A stretch of 64,000 nucleotides of DNA from Pyxicephalus adspersus. Its lineage: Eukaryota > Chordata > Amphibia > Anura > Pyxicephalidae. Numbering within the stretch: position 1 is the stretch's first letter; each line of letters starts with the position of its first letter. Positions 12,784 through 26,100 of the stretch are shown here, piece by piece. Where the stretch lies: NCBI RefSeq assembly GCF_032062135.1, contig NC_092859.1, positions 111,358,014-111,422,013 on the forward strand, given 5' to 3'. The notes beneath the pieces are model-generated. The model worked only from the letters and a program-made list of their open reading frames with translations. It searched no databases and had not been told where the DNA came from. A program made the position numbers and the translations under genes.

Positions 12784-13859
12784 ACTATACAGATCAAGTC
12801 TTCTAACTTTACTTGATACATGTCCTTAGTTACTGACTTCAAAAGTATTGATACCATCGGATTAGCAGACCAGTTAGGAAACTAAAATGAGGGGAATTAA
12901 AGCTCCTATATTTGTTACAGTATAGGTTTGCTGTAAAGATAAAATATGGTCCAACCTTTGAACAATTACCATTATTTGTGTGCCTATTTTTTAATACACG
13001 TTTCACGTTTCAATGCCATTAAAACCATTTTAATTTTTTTTTATCCAACATAAATCTAATTTCTGTCTTATTTTCTGTGAAAATGAGAAAACAGTGTATT
13101 TTTCATCCTCTTTACACCCTTCATGGCATTGTGAAAATGGATAAGAATTCTGATCTGAAATCCTTTCCCCTCCAGAGGAACCAAAGGAGTACAACAAACC
13201 GATTTCTGCAGCAGTGCAAACTGTGAACTATGTTCTAGTAACATTGTTAGCTGTGATTAGAGAAGCTGTGAGGCTGATAATAGTATAACAAATGTTATGT
13301 TTTCTGGCCATGTTAGGGAGGATGAAGAAAGCAGAATGATTCTAATGTAAATCTGTTATTATACTACCAAGGGAATCAAAAGAGAGACATGAGATGCCAT
13401 GGAAGTACTATTCATATACGCTTTGGGTGGCTATAATAATAATAATGTATCATCTGGCTTTGGCTCCCCAAGATAGATTTTACCTAAATAATTCACAACT
13501 GAGCAATGTCATATTATATCACAAAAACAGCTTTTAAAATAATTTAGTCATTATATACTTTACACATGAGTTGACAGTCACCAGTCATATAGTTGATATC
13601 CTTATTACACCATGTTATGCATTCTTCACCCATTCTTCTGCAGGCTTTCATAGGAAATTAATGCAATAACATAACAAAGTAGTAACATTCACAGTCCTTA
13701 CATAGGATAGTTTTGTCCAGACTATTACTGTAAGCAGCCCTCCTTTTGTTCTGCTAATAAAAGCTGGAGGATATGAGGAAAGTAAAGTCAACCTCATTTA
13801 CAGGCAAAGCATGCCTGTGCGCTGAATATTGCTTTCTCATACACTGTTACTGAAATTCT

Positions 13860-14010
13860 TATGAACAGACTTTTTAATGACTCTTTTTCTCTGTGATTAT
13901 AATTTTTCTTATTGTATTTTCGACAATTAGCTCAACAATCAGAAATCCCTTTGGGGATTGCTCTGCCAGTCACACTAAAGTTTTAGCAAGCTGTCTGGTG
14001 AGGTTTAAAA
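13860..14010. promoter_or_regulatory. Candidate conserved non-coding patch
   Basis: A compositionally mixed, repeat-free patch contains 'ttaatgactctttttctc', 'gacaattagctcaacaatc' and 'cctttggggattgctctg'. It has several homeodomain-like AATTA/TTAAT cores and does not look like degraded transposon DNA. This is pattern recognition only; nothing in a single sequence proves conservation. Confidence 0.22.
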
Positions 14011-14099
14011 CTGCAGACTTGGATAGGAAAGGATTATATAGCCTGGGGTTTTAAGAAATATTTTGCTTTTCACGATGTGGTATCCAGATGTAAGACCGA

Positions 14100-14119
14100 T
14101 TGTTTTTTTTTTTTTTTGT
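14100..14119 (+). repeat. Poly-T tract
   Basis: A run of fifteen or more T residues follows 'ccgattg'. No LINE or SINE body precedes it in either orientation, so I treat it as a simple homopolymer rather than a retrotransposon tail. Confidence 0.8.
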
Positions 14120-14964
14120 TCCACTGAAAGCAATGAAAGTTTAGAGAAAACTTTACTATTTTTTGCTGGGATGTTTTAAAAATGTGCAGCACATTATAAA
14201 GCTGAACGTTAACTCATGTCAGCTCTTTCACACTGTCATTAGTTGAAGAATGGCTTGATTATGTATGTGATTAATTCAATTTTATTGTTTCATTAAGTTA
14301 TCTATTTATTTTGTGTTGCCATAACTGGATATTAATATGACAAGTGACCTCAAAGCAGAACTAAGAGTAGTCATGCAGTTTTTTTTAACCAGTGTCATGT
14401 GTCTCAAAGCAAGAATTTATTTATTTTTAAGAAGGAATTACATTGAATATGTGACATTGGTTTATATAATACCTCATTGTTGGGTATTTTGTAAGTAATA
14501 ATGCAGTAATTGCCTTACACAACTTTGTACCAAGGTTATCTCAGGCCAATACCTGTATTTGGGATGTGTTCAAACTGAATCCACATTGTCATTACCAAAG
14601 GGCAGTGTTTATTGTAATTGTATCAATGCCATCCTCCAGGCATGACTGGCTGAAATAGTCATTGTTCAGGCATGCTGATACTTATATGGGTGGCAGCGTA
14701 CAAGCAGCGGTAAACAATCTCCACTTCAAAATTTTAAAAGTTGTTCCCCTGGTTTTAAAAGCTTGTACATTTTGCTTCTTAAAAAAGCAACCCACGGAAT
14801 GGCAGAGATAGAAACTATATAGCTGATTACAAAGCTAAAGATTTTCCTTGATGTTCCTGTGCATAACTGTTTGGATTCTTCCTGTAGGAATGAAATTTTA
14901 CTGCCTTCTGCCTAAATTCAGCAGCCAGTCAGTATTATTATTACTATCTTATATTTATAGGGGT

Positions 14965-15050
14965 GAAGGGTAATTGCATATCGCTGATTTGCATATCAAT
15001 GACAGTATAGTTAGAGAAGCTGTAAACTTTCAGCATTTCCAACACATAAT
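14965..15050. promoter_or_regulatory. Candidate regulatory patch with octamer motif
   Basis: The patch carries 'ggtaattgcatatcgctg' followed by the exact POU octamer ATTTGCAT at 14987-14994, and then 'atcaatgacag'. The close spacing of an octamer-like and an exact octamer site in repeat-free DNA resembles developmental enhancers. One exact octamer is not significant in 64 kb of AT-rich DNA; others occur at 20004-20011 and 30642-30649. Confidence 0.22.
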
Positions 15051-18000
15051 AGCAATGTGTACCCATTGCCTATATTTACCATTTTTACCCAATTTTATCT
15101 GCGGTTACATGTCCTCATTATCTGCTCTTTTAAAATGATTCTTGCCATCTTGCACCAATGTCTCTCATTTCAGTATTAGTCTCTCATATTTCTTTTCCTT
15201 CATGGGGAAATCCTTAAACATTCTTGGGCTGAACAAAAAAATTACAGGGGTGATTGATATTCCTTAACACTCCTTGCGTACAGCCATGTTCAAACATGGA
15301 AATCAAAGTCTGAATGGTTTATGGAAGAACTAGGTAGAGGCAAAACAATGAGAAGTGCAAAGTACCCAGGGCTTCTCATTGCTGTGATTATTCAGGAAAC
15401 TAAAGCTGCTTGCAGAATCACTGGGCAATTTAGAAACAGAATGTGACTAAGGGGCATATATGGAAGGCTCCCAGTATGGATATTTTGTGGACATTATTTT
15501 TAAACAGTTACTGAATGTTCACTTCAAGGACTAAAAAGTCATGGTGCTCAATCTGTGAACTCCATATTAAATGTTAAATTCCAAATGATTTGCATTCCTG
15601 TCTATCCAATTCTTAGATTTTCAAAAATATTTGCTATACAGCACAGTTCTATCCAACAGGACAGGGGATCTAATGTTTCCCTGCTGCTGTTTAGAAACAT
15701 CAACAGGTCTTTTCTTTGCCGCAGCCTGTTTGGAGAGAAGAATCCGCAGACTAATGGACTGATCCTTCTGTCCCTTTTCTCTTTCCTCCTACTTGTGCAC
15801 CATTTACACCACAGCATCACTGAATAACTCCTTTCGATTCTATTCACATCCTCAGACTAAACTCCGCAGTACTGGGACTACATGGGGCTGATACCAAACC
15901 AAGTTTAGTTACTTAAACTGGCTGCAAAGAAAAATATTTAAAAGTAATAATATATACAGATCTTGATTAAATTCTATCTTTAAATCCTCCTACTGTTTGT
16001 ATGTTTTCCTTCACTGTTCCTTCTCCACATGGTATAACAATAGCGGTGGTGGCCATAAGATGCCTCACCATGCTAGCATAGTCTAGTGAAATGGAATCGC
16101 TGGGGTAAACTCATTGACAGCAGTGCATTTGCAATATAATTGCACCCTCTGAGTCTCAAGGTATTCCTGCTCCAGGGTGTCAGTATGACTGTGTTTGTGT
16201 GTGGAACATTTTGCTTAAAATAGATAATTCAGTTCTGTTGCAGCAGGATACACATCCTGTGTACAAATGCTACCCCAGCGGCTCAGTGGTTGCAAGCTGT
16301 GATGTAGAGATCTCACATTCCGGTTGTCACGTTGTTAGTATTTGGTTTAATGCAATCTTTAAGCCATCTTTGCTTGATCTAATTGCTTTAATTTTATGAT
16401 TCTCTTCAACTTGGCAAGGTTGGATTTTACAGCTTGATTAATAATTTGAGCTGAAATTGTGTGTGCTGTGAGATGCTAAGGTAAAAGAACACGCTCTTTT
16501 TTTTAGATGCAGTTTTCAAACACAAAATGGTGCTGTAATGTGCTGTACACTAGTAAGGTAAACTTTTTAGGGTGCGAGACAATCTGAGAAATTCAAATTT
16601 AGATTTTGTTTTATTGGACCACAACTTTATTCTGAGGTCGCGCTTTTAAACCCTGCAGTACTGCTGTGTCTATGCAACTATTTGAGCCGGATCTTTATGC
16701 TTTCATGGAATAGCTTTTGCTGCTTGTCTAGTCCAACAACAGAGATTGCCAGCTGAATCTGGCTGGCTACCAGCTCTCATATTTCGGACTGCTGACAAGA
16801 AGGGCAGCCGAGAAATGAGCAGCCAGGCAGCAGATTGCTATTCTGTTGGGTCAGACATTGCATTTGGCAGAGAATTCTAATATGGCCTTTGGTGTACGCA
16901 ATGTATCCCTCTGTGTGAACACCCAGTGCAGTGGCTTACTCTGGCCATATCCTCAGGGATTCCCTGGAACATATAAAGCGGAGGACTTGCTGCTTCTGAT
17001 GACTTCAGTCTTGCATTATTCTCCTTGTGGGAGTTCCTATTGAAATTCAGTACAATAGCAAGCTCTATAGACATCTAAAGTCTCAGTAGCAGTTTGAACA
17101 AAAGGGCATGTGCATATTTTGGTATGCTATATAAACCACACTGAGTTGTTATCGGCATGCATTTTTTGAAGTACCTATTCTCTTTTTTTTTACAGATGTA
17201 CAAAATGTGATTCCTGATAAGGAAATGTTAGGGTTCACTTACATTATCATTTCTTTAGCATCAATAGTATCTGATCAGCTTGTGTTCTCCATATAGCGAT
17301 GATTGCTGTGTTAGTATGTTCACATAATTTAAATTCTGTTCTGTTCTTTTTTTAATGTAAAAAAAACAACAAGTTATTTCCATAGAATTCTCATCACTGA
17401 GGCATGCCAGGGTTATGCAAAGCCATTTATTTGTGACAAATAGACAGGTTACCAGGAAGAATACTACAGGTTGCCTTTCTTGAAACTTTGAATGTTATGC
17501 AAACAGACATACATTTACCCTATGAGGGTGTAGGGTAAGTGACTCTTAGAAATAATTGCTGGTACCAGTTGTAATGATGGTAGCTACTAAAAAAACTGCT
17601 AGCTTCCTGCAAATGACATACACTACAGTCTTTAAAACAATCTTTCTCAACATCCTAACATAAATCATTTAAAATGTTTTGAGTCTAAGTAAACCCTTTC
17701 TAAAGAGTACCCTGGTACCTTGATGTGAAAGGTAAGTTGAGATATATAAATACATAAAAGGCATGTGGTCTGCTTTAAGTATCTAAAATTTAGGACTTCT
17801 CTTTTATGTATATGACCAGTGGAAAATGGTCACTTTATATTGCTGATCAGTGGTAAAGGAAAGCCTTACATTTATCATCCTTAAAAGATGAGCTTGGTGG
17901 TTATTGAGAGAAGAGTCGCATTAAACTGGTATTCGGTGGGAAAAGGTCCCATTAGGCTAGTGAAAAAGAATGCTTCTTACATTGTGTACAACTGTGTAAA

Positions 18001-18939
18001 CATGTTAAAAAGATCCTGATTGGCTTAATAAACTGTTCTTCTTTCAGACCCCTTTAAAAATAAAGCAAATCATTGTATAGGAATATTATTCACTGCTGCC
18101 ATTCTAAGTTTAGACATGCCCCATTCCATATTGGCCAATATTTTTGATAAAGGGTTTTACAACCTGAAGGTTAGCAAGCTTTGAAAATCTTACCTAGTTC
18201 CCAATAATTTCAAATGTGGTGTCCAGTGCAGCTCTGATCACAACATTGAGCTTCAGTAAAAAGACTTTGAAGCTCATGTTCTGCCACTGAACATCTCGTC
18301 ACAGAGCATAAAAACATGACAGCTTATTTTGCAGTGATTTCTGCCGTTTGTGCTCATGCACTGTGTTGAAAATGAGACTTTTTGTCTGAATGTGTAATAT
18401 GCTGGCTCACAATAAATTAATAGACAGAACACCCCTGAAGCTGTTGAAAAAAAAAATCCATGCAATAATTTTTTGTTTGCCATTTTATGTTCCCAGCATA
18501 TAGTTTCTATTGAGACATGAGCATTAATCGGGGTGTGCAAGTGTGAAAAATTTCTAATGTGATGATCTAATAATTATAATAAATGATAAACTATAAAACA
18601 TGCGTAATATATATCAGGGCAACGAGGACAGTCATAGTCTGTGGGCAGTTCTTTGAGATATTGCTTTGCAGAAACAAATCTACTTCACAGTCTAAACTCA
18701 TAATAATAAACCAGTTATATATAAAATGTATTCTAGAAAACTCATATCCAGAAAAAGTATTTGTATTCTTGTATGGAAATACAGATTTTCTTGTTTTATG
18801 TTGTTTTTTTCTATTTGTTTCTAGTGTTAGTATTAGTACAAAACATTTTTTGTTACTGATATATGACGTTGATAAAGATTTTTTCTGCTTATTAAATAAA
18901 ATATGGATAGGTATGTGACCTATGCTGCTGTTTTCTTTT
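15051..18939. other. Unique-looking non-coding DNA
   Basis: There is no recognisable gene or repeat body. Opposing frames at 15555-15827 (plus) and 15602-15847 (minus) overlap each other and match nothing I know. The 16600-16980 part is less AT-rich, with 'ccagctgaatctggctggc', but carries no domain or splice structure. A long frame at 18583-18918 (111 codons, plus) is hydrophobic and low in complexity and I consider it chance. Confidence 0.5.
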
Positions 18940-19205
18940 GAATAAGCGCACCAACCAGCCCAGCAAATGTTCCAGTTGTCTTTTGCGGTTCTTCAAGGGA
19001 TGGTTCTGTCCACTGCCGCCAATCTTATTTGAAGCCAATTTTGACTTCTGGATTTCTCAGCCAACACTTTGATTATGCGGCACCAGATCATCCACATGCA
19101 GAAATAGATCAACCAAAGTGGTATTTTGCTAATGGAAGCAGGAAGTAGATTTTGCAGAATTTCTGACACTGGCATTCTAGGAAGCTGCAGGAGGACAGGG
19201 TACAC
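18940..19205 (-). repeat. Probable interspersed repeat fragment
   Basis: The block from 'aataagcgcaccaaccagcc' to 'ggaggacagggtacac' is less AT-rich than its neighbours. It includes 'ccgccaatcttatttgaag' and 'gattatgcggcaccagatc', which recall a recurrent amphibian repeat. A 70-codon minus-strand frame (18993-19205) lies within it but has no recognisable domain. The family, ends and orientation are uncertain. Confidence 0.35.
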
Positions 19206-19730
19206 ATCACCCTTACCTAGGAAATAACAAACATGTTAGGAAAGTTTGTTAACACTAAAAAGAAAAAAAAAGTTTTTATTCATGAATTTGAGGGAATGGG
19301 GCAGTAGGGTCATCATTTTTTGTTGTTGTTGGAATAAAGCTTTAAAGCCCAGCTCCAGACAAACATATATTTTTTTATAATTTCGGATAAAGAGTAAGAA
19401 GGCTGGAATTTCTGTTAGAAGTGTTTGTTAATTTCCTATGCAGAAAAATAATTATCTGAGTATGAAAAGTTGCAAAGCATTGATGTTTGTGTCTTATTGA
19501 GATTTTGCCTAACTTTCTGCACTGCTGATTATTGTCAGACAGAACAAGTAGCAGAGGTGAGTTATCACTTTGCAGGAGATAATCCGCTTGGCTTTGTGAA
19601 TGTGTTGATATTTCACTTTGCAAAGAATATATAATCATGTGCATAGAAGTCAAAAAGAACAGGATTTCTCCTTGCACATGATTAAATGGTGGAAGTCACA
19701 AGAGCTTCATCACACTTACTAAGCTAAGTG

Positions 19731-19754
19731 ATAAATCCCTTGCAAGGGGTTTAT
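19731..19754. repeat. 24-bp near-perfect palindrome
   Basis: ATAAATCCCTTGCAAGGGGTTTAT matches its own reverse complement except for one mismatched pair. The centre is CCCTTGCAAGGG. It sits in repeat-free DNA and could be a dimeric protein-binding site or a chance palindrome. Confidence 0.65.
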
Positions 19755-19954
19755 TCAGTTTGCTATGTGAACAGCTGATAACCAACCCCCACATGTCTGT
19801 ATCCTATATGTTTTAGCAAAATGCATGCATGATATTTTAACTATTGTTTGGATTGTTATTCTCTACTAATCATAGTGGCATTATACTGTGAGCATGGAAA
19901 TGTACAGAAGTATTGTTAGTAATGATAACATCACTTAAACCAATCAATTTTCCA

Positions 19955-20115
19955 TGCACATGCTTTCACAGCCTCCTAACCCACACAATGAAATTAGCTC
20001 TCCATTTGCATAATGGCTGCAAATGGAACTTCAGTTTCTGTTAACATTTCTGATTCCAGTTGACCTTTGGGTGTCTCTAGAATTATGAGAACCATTTGCA
20101 GCCATGGCATATTAG
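19955..20115. promoter_or_regulatory. Candidate conserved non-coding patch
   Basis: The patch contains 'gaaattagctctccatttgc', 'ataatggctgcaaatggaac' and 'gagaaccatttgcagccatg'. It includes an exact octamer ATTTGCAT at 20004-20011 and a repeated imperfect inverted motif, GCTGCAAATGG versus CCATTTGCAGC at 20091-20102. The balanced composition and motif density resemble vertebrate conserved non-coding elements. The call rests on pattern recognition only. Confidence 0.27.
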
Positions 20116-23100
20116 GTAAAGGGATGGTTAATTTGTTGGAATAATAATGGCATCGTTATCACTATACGCCCATTTCTTGGTCTAACCTTTATCTTTTAAC
20201 CCCATATATTTCTTATTTTGCTCAATAATTTGTAATCACACTACTATTTTCATTAAGTGAAATGAAAAAACACCAATGTGTATTATGTCGGTCGTAATAG
20301 AATTTCAACCAGTTGAAAGCTACATATATTTGCTTGTCTGTCTCTCTGCTGATGTTTCTGGCACAAAGTCATTAGATGATCACCACATGTTTCTACATCA
20401 GAGGGCTTTGTAGGGTGTTTATGAGTATCTGCATTACTCAGCAGACTTCTTCAAGTGATTGAAGGCTATTACAAAAGTTTTTTGTGTCCTATACCTTATT
20501 GTAACCTAAAGGTTATATCGGTGTCAGCAGTGTGAGCTAGGACATACACAACTCAAAGGATACATCCTATAAAAAGAAAGATGTGACAGTCGGAACCAAT
20601 GACCGTTATCCCAGCTCAGTGTCATATATGTCATTCTATATCCACTTTTGTTTTCTGTCCTTTTTTAGGAGACTTGACTACACATCTCACTAGGGAAATA
20701 CAAAACTAAAGGTGTTGTTCATTGCATATAATCGTATGCATTCATTTTCTAACCTACATTACCAATATGAAATCTGATTGTTCACTATCAGTTACACCCC
20801 CACTTTCCTATTCTTATAGGTTTTATAATTCAGCCAGTATTGTCTGCTTTCTGTTTGAACTTGACCTGTGTGAGCAACTATGTTTCTTCAAACTCATTCA
20901 TTCCCCATATACTAGTCATTTGCTGAGCAATCCAGTGGGAATGAATAACCATTTAGATGCACAAAGGAGCCACATGTGTGGAGTCCAGCAACTGAAATAA
21001 GAGGACTGCTCACATGAAGTCAGTGTAGAATACCCATTCCATTTATACAAGATATATAATGAAGATTAAACTGCAAATCATTTATCTTCATAAGCACCCT
21101 GCCCTTTATTAACCTCACAAGTGACGGGAAGGTCAATAGGATCAAGCGACAATTACAGTGAATCAGTGCTGAAGACAATATAAAAAAAAGAACATTATTA
21201 ATTTTGATAAGAGATTGGGACTGGGCTTTAAATAATTGTGAAATTTTAGTACAAGGCATGTTAATGTTGGAACTGTACCTCTTATCTAAACTGTAATCTC
21301 AGAGTACTATTGTGCTATATTTCATGTTTTTAATTCATCCACTTTCCCGTTTTGTGAATCTGCAGTGGCTGTAGGAAAGTCAGTTTTCTGGTAATTTTAA
21401 AAGTATTTTTTTAACTGAGCTTTTGAGATTTTGAACAGCCACAGCTGAAAAATAACTTGGGGCCCTGTTATTTATCTAATAAAAGGGCCTTTATAATAGT
21501 TTGTTATACAATGATTTATATCCATGAATTCCCACTTTTTTTCATTTATGCTTTATGATTTTGGAAATATAAAAGGCTTCTCATATGAACTGAACTATTG
21601 TTAGGAGTCCCTTTTACATTTAATATGTTGATCTGGTATGGAATTTCCCGCTTTTGCCGTTTCATTTCTGGTATAGACCCAATCTGTTTTGATTGACAAT
21701 TGAGAATGAAAAAGCCAATGTAAAATTTTAAGTTATGGTAATAAATACTTTGTTACATGATTATTCTGATTTAATAGTTCAATGATATGTTGAACTAAGA
21801 CTGCACATACATATTGTAATAAAAAATGATAACATGTTCCAATCATCAATAAATAGTATTATTTGCTAGCCTACCTATATCTGGAATTTGTATATTTTCT
21901 CAATGACATATTAGTGGTGGTTTACCTACTTCATATAGACCTCTTTTTAGGCTGTTGTGGGTTTAGAGGAGAGAGTTTTATATCATAGCCAATACTCAGT
22001 TGTAAATAAAATATGGAGAAATCAAAAAGGACGCAAATGGTTGCTATCATTTTGCACTACAAATATTATACCAATAGTATTAAGAAGGATTATTGTCACA
22101 AAGTCGAGTTATCAATCAGGGGGTAAAGTGTTTGGAGAACTTTGGTGAAAAGGTGATTGTACTTACAAGTAGCCACAAAATGTACTTTTTCTATATTACT
22201 GGGTATTTACATTTGGAGCAATTGACTTTTAGTTTGAATACACTTTATGAAATTTGCCCTTTTCAAGGAACTTGACAAAAATAAAAGCATTCTACATTTT
22301 GGGAGCTTTGACTATTCAGTCAACCCAATTAATCTGGTGGATCAAGTAAACAGCCAGCCAAATAGATCACTCTAATGAAGGTTAAAATCATTTAAAATAT
22401 TGTTGTTCACAATATCGTGTTTCTGCAACATAAACTGAATCATGGTTCTTCTGTGAGCTTTAGTGAAATATACATGTGTACAATCAATATTTGCTAATGT
22501 GAATGATATGCACTGAGTTGAGAAGTTAGTGTTTGTTCTAGATTCTGTTGTGTTATTTGTGTGTTTAAATCCACATTTTATATTTATTGTTTAAAATGAA
22601 GCTATGTCCTCTTCCATTTCAGGTTTTTACCTGTATATTTTCACTCATCATTAGCCTCACTGCTGTTTTGATTCCATTCTGCTTCAGTCTGCATCTGCCA
22701 TAATCTATTTATCAGGATAATGATCTGTGAAAATTATATTCATTGTTTAGAGTTAACGTAAACTAAATAAATAGCTTCTGAAATTAATAAGGTTGTTACA
22801 GCAGACAGTAAACAGTGAATCATTGTTTCAGCCTTTACAACCCATATATGTTTGAGTTATAGAAAGGTTGGAACTACATTGATTAAAAAAATAATTGCAG
22901 TAGTAAGCTATATGTCTGTGGTGTGAAAGGTTAGTCTACATTACACATTAATGGGTATAACACAAACTTGTTTTTTGTTTATGAACACAAATCAATATGT
23001 TATTCTATAATCACAGTCAATTCTCTAACCTTTGGCGTGTGTTATTAGCAATAATGCTTTGTCATGCACTGCCATTACAATCAGTAACCTCTATGATATC

Positions 23101-26100
23101 TATCAATGCAATAAAATGTGTACATTGAATGGTGTCCATGTGAAAAAGTACTGGTTAAAACAGTTGCTAACTGGATCTGTGTACGTAACAAGGTATTATT
23201 TATTACAATGTAGGATACAACCAATAGAGATTAGATATTTTATAAATTTTCTGTTTATGGTTGTTACCAGATTCCCTAGTGAAATAATCTGTAAATGTCT
23301 TCTGTGTGCAGGGTTATAGTATGGACCGCTACCATATAATGTTCAGAAAGAATTAAAACTCTTTTGGTGAGATATATTGTGATGTTCGTAGGACGTGAGC
23401 ATATTAAACAGTGTTGAAGATAAAACTATTTTGCTTTAAGGAACATTATTTTGTGTTTTAATGTAATAACCTTCTGAATTTTCAAAAATTTCCTTTAATA
23501 AACCTGGCTGAAACACAGCTTAATTATAGAATAACATCAAGGTACTTATTACTGTTCTCTTTTCTCTTTACACATATTGATTCAGACTCTTCACTATCAA
23601 AGCATCTAAAACTACAGAAGCTTGTTCTACAGAGTTTCATCTATCAAGTGTTAAAATTGAAAGTAGAATTGGATAGGACAGAGTGAGTGGGAAAAAAAGA
23701 GAGATGTCAACAGGCAAACCTTTTCTGCACTCTTAACATCTACAGTTTACAGATTTTATCCTTTTAAAGCTTATAAATCCCCATTGGCTTTGCACTTATA
23801 CCTGTGCGCATAACTCTAAATCCTGCTTATTCATTTGCACCTAATTGCTGGGTGTTTTTTGATGTTCTATTTGCTGACTGATTTTCATTATTTGGTAAAA
23901 CATTTGTCTAAAGACGAATCTTCATTTTAAAACATTTGACAGAAAAGAGAACCCATAAAACCCACATCCGTATTTTCATTTCTGGCTGTGCCAGTACTTG
24001 AAAGATTCATCCTCCATGTTTGTCCCAATTATCATTGTCAGGCAGAAGGCGATGGAACATCCAAAACTGTGTGATTGTTGTTAAAAAAAGGAGACTAATG
24101 GGCAATCTTCCAATGGGGGTAGCTGTTTCAATGACAAGTGTCTTGGACGAAATTTCCTTTTACTTTGGAATGTTTTTTCTGTGGCAGGAAATAAAGGAAA
24201 ATCCCTCTGGTGGGTTATAGACAGCAAAACATTAAAAACCTATTTCTATCAATATAATATTTGTACCATGTATTTTGAAGACTGCCTTGTTATAATGCTC
24301 AAACACCATTTTCTGCTTTTCACAAATGAAACAGTCCTGAGCAATATAAATAAATAGGCTTGTAGATACAAGGATCGATAAAAGCATTAAATAGCAGTGG
24401 TTCTGCCTTTACATTGTTTTGTTTGGGCCACTCTACTCAGGATCATTTACCTTGTCAATGATTTCCTGAGGGTTCCTAAGGTGTAAATAGATATTTCTTA
24501 CCTGTCACCCAATATCTTGGATTTATGGTAAATGGTCTGCTGTTTCCTCAATTTAATGGTTGTGTTAGTCTTATATTTAATGCACATGCAGTTGTTACCT
24601 AGTAATTGAATTGCTCATTGGTTGGTCATCCACATTGGTTAAATCTACTTATAAATAATATAAATCTACTATAAATATTAGGATACAGGTGCTTCTACAA
24701 ATGCAGCAACAGTGCATAAAAAGCAGAGTTTATTATCTTCTTTTGGTGTATTTTGGTCTATCAAGCTATTTCTTACTAACATTTTGGCATACGGCAAATT
24801 ATACGCACAAATTATTACATGGGCCGTTCCTCTAATTGTCCACAGATACTCAGAATGTGAAGGACTACTTTGTGGACTTTATAAAAAGAAAAAACATTCT
24901 AGTTTATCAGGATCCCTGAAACTTAATGATGGCTAAGCCTAATCTTTACTGGCCAGATCTCATTTAAAAGGAGTGACACTGGAATGTGTCTTCTGTTGGA
25001 GGAAATATAAGGGGGTGATCCAATAGTTACCACCAGGGACAGCTCTACAGATGCCAAATGGGTACCTTATAGTATGGTAAATTAAACTGGCACATTACCA
25101 GTGTAAAACATTGTGTGAGCCACATTTTCCCTTTAAGAACATTTACAGCTATTTATTCCTGTATTTTTCTTCTCAAATGAATTTAATGCAGCTATCATTT
25201 TAAACCCAATGGCCCTTGGATTTCATTCACAGAAAGTACCACAAGTAAAATAGGAAAGTTTCCCATTGAATGTTTTAATATATCACCTTCTCAGAATAGG
25301 ATCATTGCTGTTGTATTACAAAAAGCATCAGCTGCAAGTCACGGAACTGGAAAACCAGTTAAGGGAAAAACACACTACATTCATCTATTCTTGTGACTAA
25401 AGAAGGGAAATGTCAGTAGGGGCTTGTTATGGAATTTACGTACATGATTTCTCTGGGCTCCATGGAAAGAAGTAGAAAAAAATACCTAATTTTTTGCATG
25501 AGCACTCCTGCCCATGAACGACCACTGCACCAGAAGGGATTTGTGGGGATAGATCTACAATGTATTCTGTACTTCAATGTGCAATGTACTGAAGAACTCT
25601 TAAGTTGTAATTTTGTTTAATTACACTGCCCAACTTCTATATCACTGCAGCGGTGCAGATGTAGTGAGTGTTCTTTAGGAATGAAAAAAAGAACTGGATA
25701 ATGTACATTAATATATAAACATTAAATGAGTATGTAGTACATTGCTTCCTAGGGCTTGGTTTTTTATATATATATAAATACACATTGTATAAGGTTGGTT
25801 GTGGAACACTGAAATGTTGTCCATTTTTAAATAGTATCTGATATTTTTATATTTTGAATCCATTCCTTCTCCGGTCTAAAAATTCTGTGCTTGCCCTGGT
25901 GCTGTTTGTTTGCACTGTGATTGTGTTCAGTTTGGCCTTATCCTTCATAGATAAAAAGTCCATCCAAAGAAGTATGTATTTCAAACAAAGCAGTGCACTG
26001 ACGTACATGGGTATGAAAAGCATCTTTATAGTAAAATTAGGTTTACTAATATTTATCATGTTACTACTTAGTATTTCTAGAGTACCTTGTAATGTAATGA

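Noticed and set aside
14100..14119. Poly-T as the tail of a minus-strand retrotransposon
   Set aside because: No LINE or SINE sequence or target-site duplication is visible beside it.
18583..18918. 111-codon plus-strand frame as a gene
   Set aside because: Hydrophobic, low-complexity sequence without a recognised domain; no splice or promoter context.
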